In this document: positions 15,355 through 16,030 of the stretch, in pieces
Layout of the letters: each line of letters begins with the position of its first letter
How positions within the stretch are numbered: the first letter of the stretch is position 1
NCBI GenBank assembly: GCA_026770585.1
Contig: MU647956.1
Span: 21,831-37,860 of the forward strand
Length of the DNA stretch: 16,030 nucleotides
Direction of reading: 5' to 3'
Source of the DNA: Baffinella frigidus
Taxonomy: Eukaryota > Cryptophyceae > Cryptomonadales > Baffinellaceae
Translations under genes and position numbers: made by a program
The notes under the pieces: generated by a model
Databases searched by the model: none
Told to the model about the DNA's origin: nothing
What the model saw: only the letters and a program-made list of their open reading frames with translations

Positions 15355-15553
15355 CCACTCGAGGCTAGAAACGTGACTATTTTAAAACCGGGCTTCCTTT
15401 ACAAGTGGGGCGGTGTAGTAATTTTCGAACAAATAATCGCGTGTGGTCACGTTCCTCCCGTATATACGGGAGTAACGTGACCAAGCCCGCCCGTGACTGG
15501 TACAAATTCAACAACCCCGCTTTTAAAATACCCCCCTTTCCAGCCTCGAGTGG
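15355..15553. mobile_element. Foldback family D, copy 3, inside a satellite unit
   Basis: A 199-bp copy with ends CCACTCGAGGCTAGAAACG and CCAGCCTCGAGTGG. Its centre at 15444-15483 is TGGTCACGTTCCTCCCGTAT and its complement. It carries TGGTACAAATTCAACAACCC at 15498-15517. The left flank GGAGACGTTC and right flank GCTGCAACCCTGGAGGC are together one satellite unit. Confidence 0.9.
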
Positions 15554-15587
15554 TTTGCTGCAACCCTGGAGGCAGGATATCAGGATA

Positions 15588-15660
15588 TCTGTAGGACCAC
15601 CCTATACCCCTACGGTTTTGCCCTACCGTAGGGTCCTATTCGCTGATGGGTTATTCAAGG
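15588..15660 (+). mobile_element. Foldback family C-like fragment
   Basis: GTAGGACCACCCTATACCCC, TACGGTTTTGCCCTACCG, TAGGGTCCTATTCGCTGATG and GGGTTATTCAAGG parallel the right half of the copy at 14813-14974. ATTATTCGCTGATGGGTTA-type sequence is repeated directly after it. Confidence 0.65.
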
Positions 15661-15702
15661 ATTATTCGCTGATGGGTTAGGTTATGGAGAAATGCCTTGG
15701 TA

Positions 15703-16030
15703 ACCCGGCGTGTGTTTTGAATCGAATCAAACCCGGCGTGTGTTTTGAATTGAATCAAGTTGTGAATTGAATCAAATTTGAATCAAATTGAGTTCCGTGT
15801 GGGGCGAGCAGCTCTGGAGACGTTCCGCAGCGACCCTGAAGGCGGTCCGAATCAAATCAAATCAAATTGAATGTGTTTTTGAATCAAATCAAATCGAATT
15901 CCGTGTGAGGCGAGCAGCGCTGGAGAAGTTCCGCAGCTACCCTGGAGGCGGTCCGAATCAAATCAAACTGAATATGTTTTCGAATCAAATCAAATTGAAT
16001 TCTATGTGGGGCGAGCAGCGTTGGAGAAGT
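15703..16030 (+). repeat. Tandem satellite, ~101-106 bp unit, running off the window
   Basis: Each unit has an AT-rich part (TTTTGAATCAAATCAAAT) and a GC-rich part, CCGTGTGGGGCGAGCAGC then GCTGGAGACGTTCCGCAGC and ACCCTGGAGGCGGTCC. The GC-rich parts begin near 15795, 15901 and 16002. The first part (15703-15780) holds only the AT-rich half repeated. The array is likely to continue to the right. Confidence 0.9.

Noticed and set aside
2248-15553. CRISPR array or bacterial terminators
   Set aside because: The palindromes are dispersed, differ by family, have no regular spacers and lie within introns of a eukaryotic gene.
1-16030. tRNA, rRNA, spliced leader or transposase genes
   Set aside because: I looked for tRNA-like B boxes, conserved rRNA words, the dinoflagellate leader sequence and transposase or reverse-transcriptase motifs and saw none I could support. 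A covariance-model scan would be decisive for RNAs.

Overview
This is eukaryotic nuclear DNA. The main gene is invisible to a plain ORF scan because it is cut into short exons by repeat-filled introns. Read on the minus strand from about 5876 down to 570, six short blocks spell, in the correct order and with compatible splice phases, the N-terminal half of pyrroline-5-carboxylate reductase (P5CR/ProC, last step of proline synthesis). The blocks are a presequence-like leader, the NAD(P)-binding motif FIGAGNMAK, then AIMGGMIRNGV...NITVFDVS, FPGVKQTSNLFDMINTSDIVMI, VKPQ, and ETIMVSIVAG. The C-terminal half would lie beyond the left edge. Exons total 595 nt and the five complete introns 4,712 nt. 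Two introns appear to need GC rather than GT donors.

The organism cannot be named from the sequence. Degenerate TTTAGGG-type (plant/algal/dinoflagellate-type) repeats, GC-AG introns, a GC-rich leader exon and very high repeat content suggest a protist or alga with an expanded, repeat-rich genome. Because the telomere-like tracts lie inside introns of a gene, the left end should not be read simply as a chromosome end.

Layout. 1-5876: the P5CR gene. Its introns hold telomere-like tracts, tandem repeats, foldback elements and many partial copies of its own exons 3, 4 and 6. 5877-6640: 5' flank with few features. 6640-11455: a region dominated by about 14 copies, in both orientations, of one dispersed repeat in two related subtypes (H1, H2) that may be a SINE or structured RNA, plus further foldback elements. 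11600-12110: a GC-rich island open on both strands, possibly a leader exon of a second gene. 12185-16030: foldback families C, D and E, a 98-bp direct duplication, and a satellite of about 101-106 bp at the right end.

The most unusual theme is the foldback elements. At least twelve families occur, about 90-230 bp long, nearly all arm and little loop. Families with different ends share one of two internal motifs: a core around CCTACGG/TTGCC/TACCGTAGG, or the 9-mer TGGTACAAA. Copies differ from each other in the arms, yet within each copy the two arms stay complementary. Several are nested in other repeats, and two have visible empty-site paralogues. No transposase or other autonomous mobility gene is visible.
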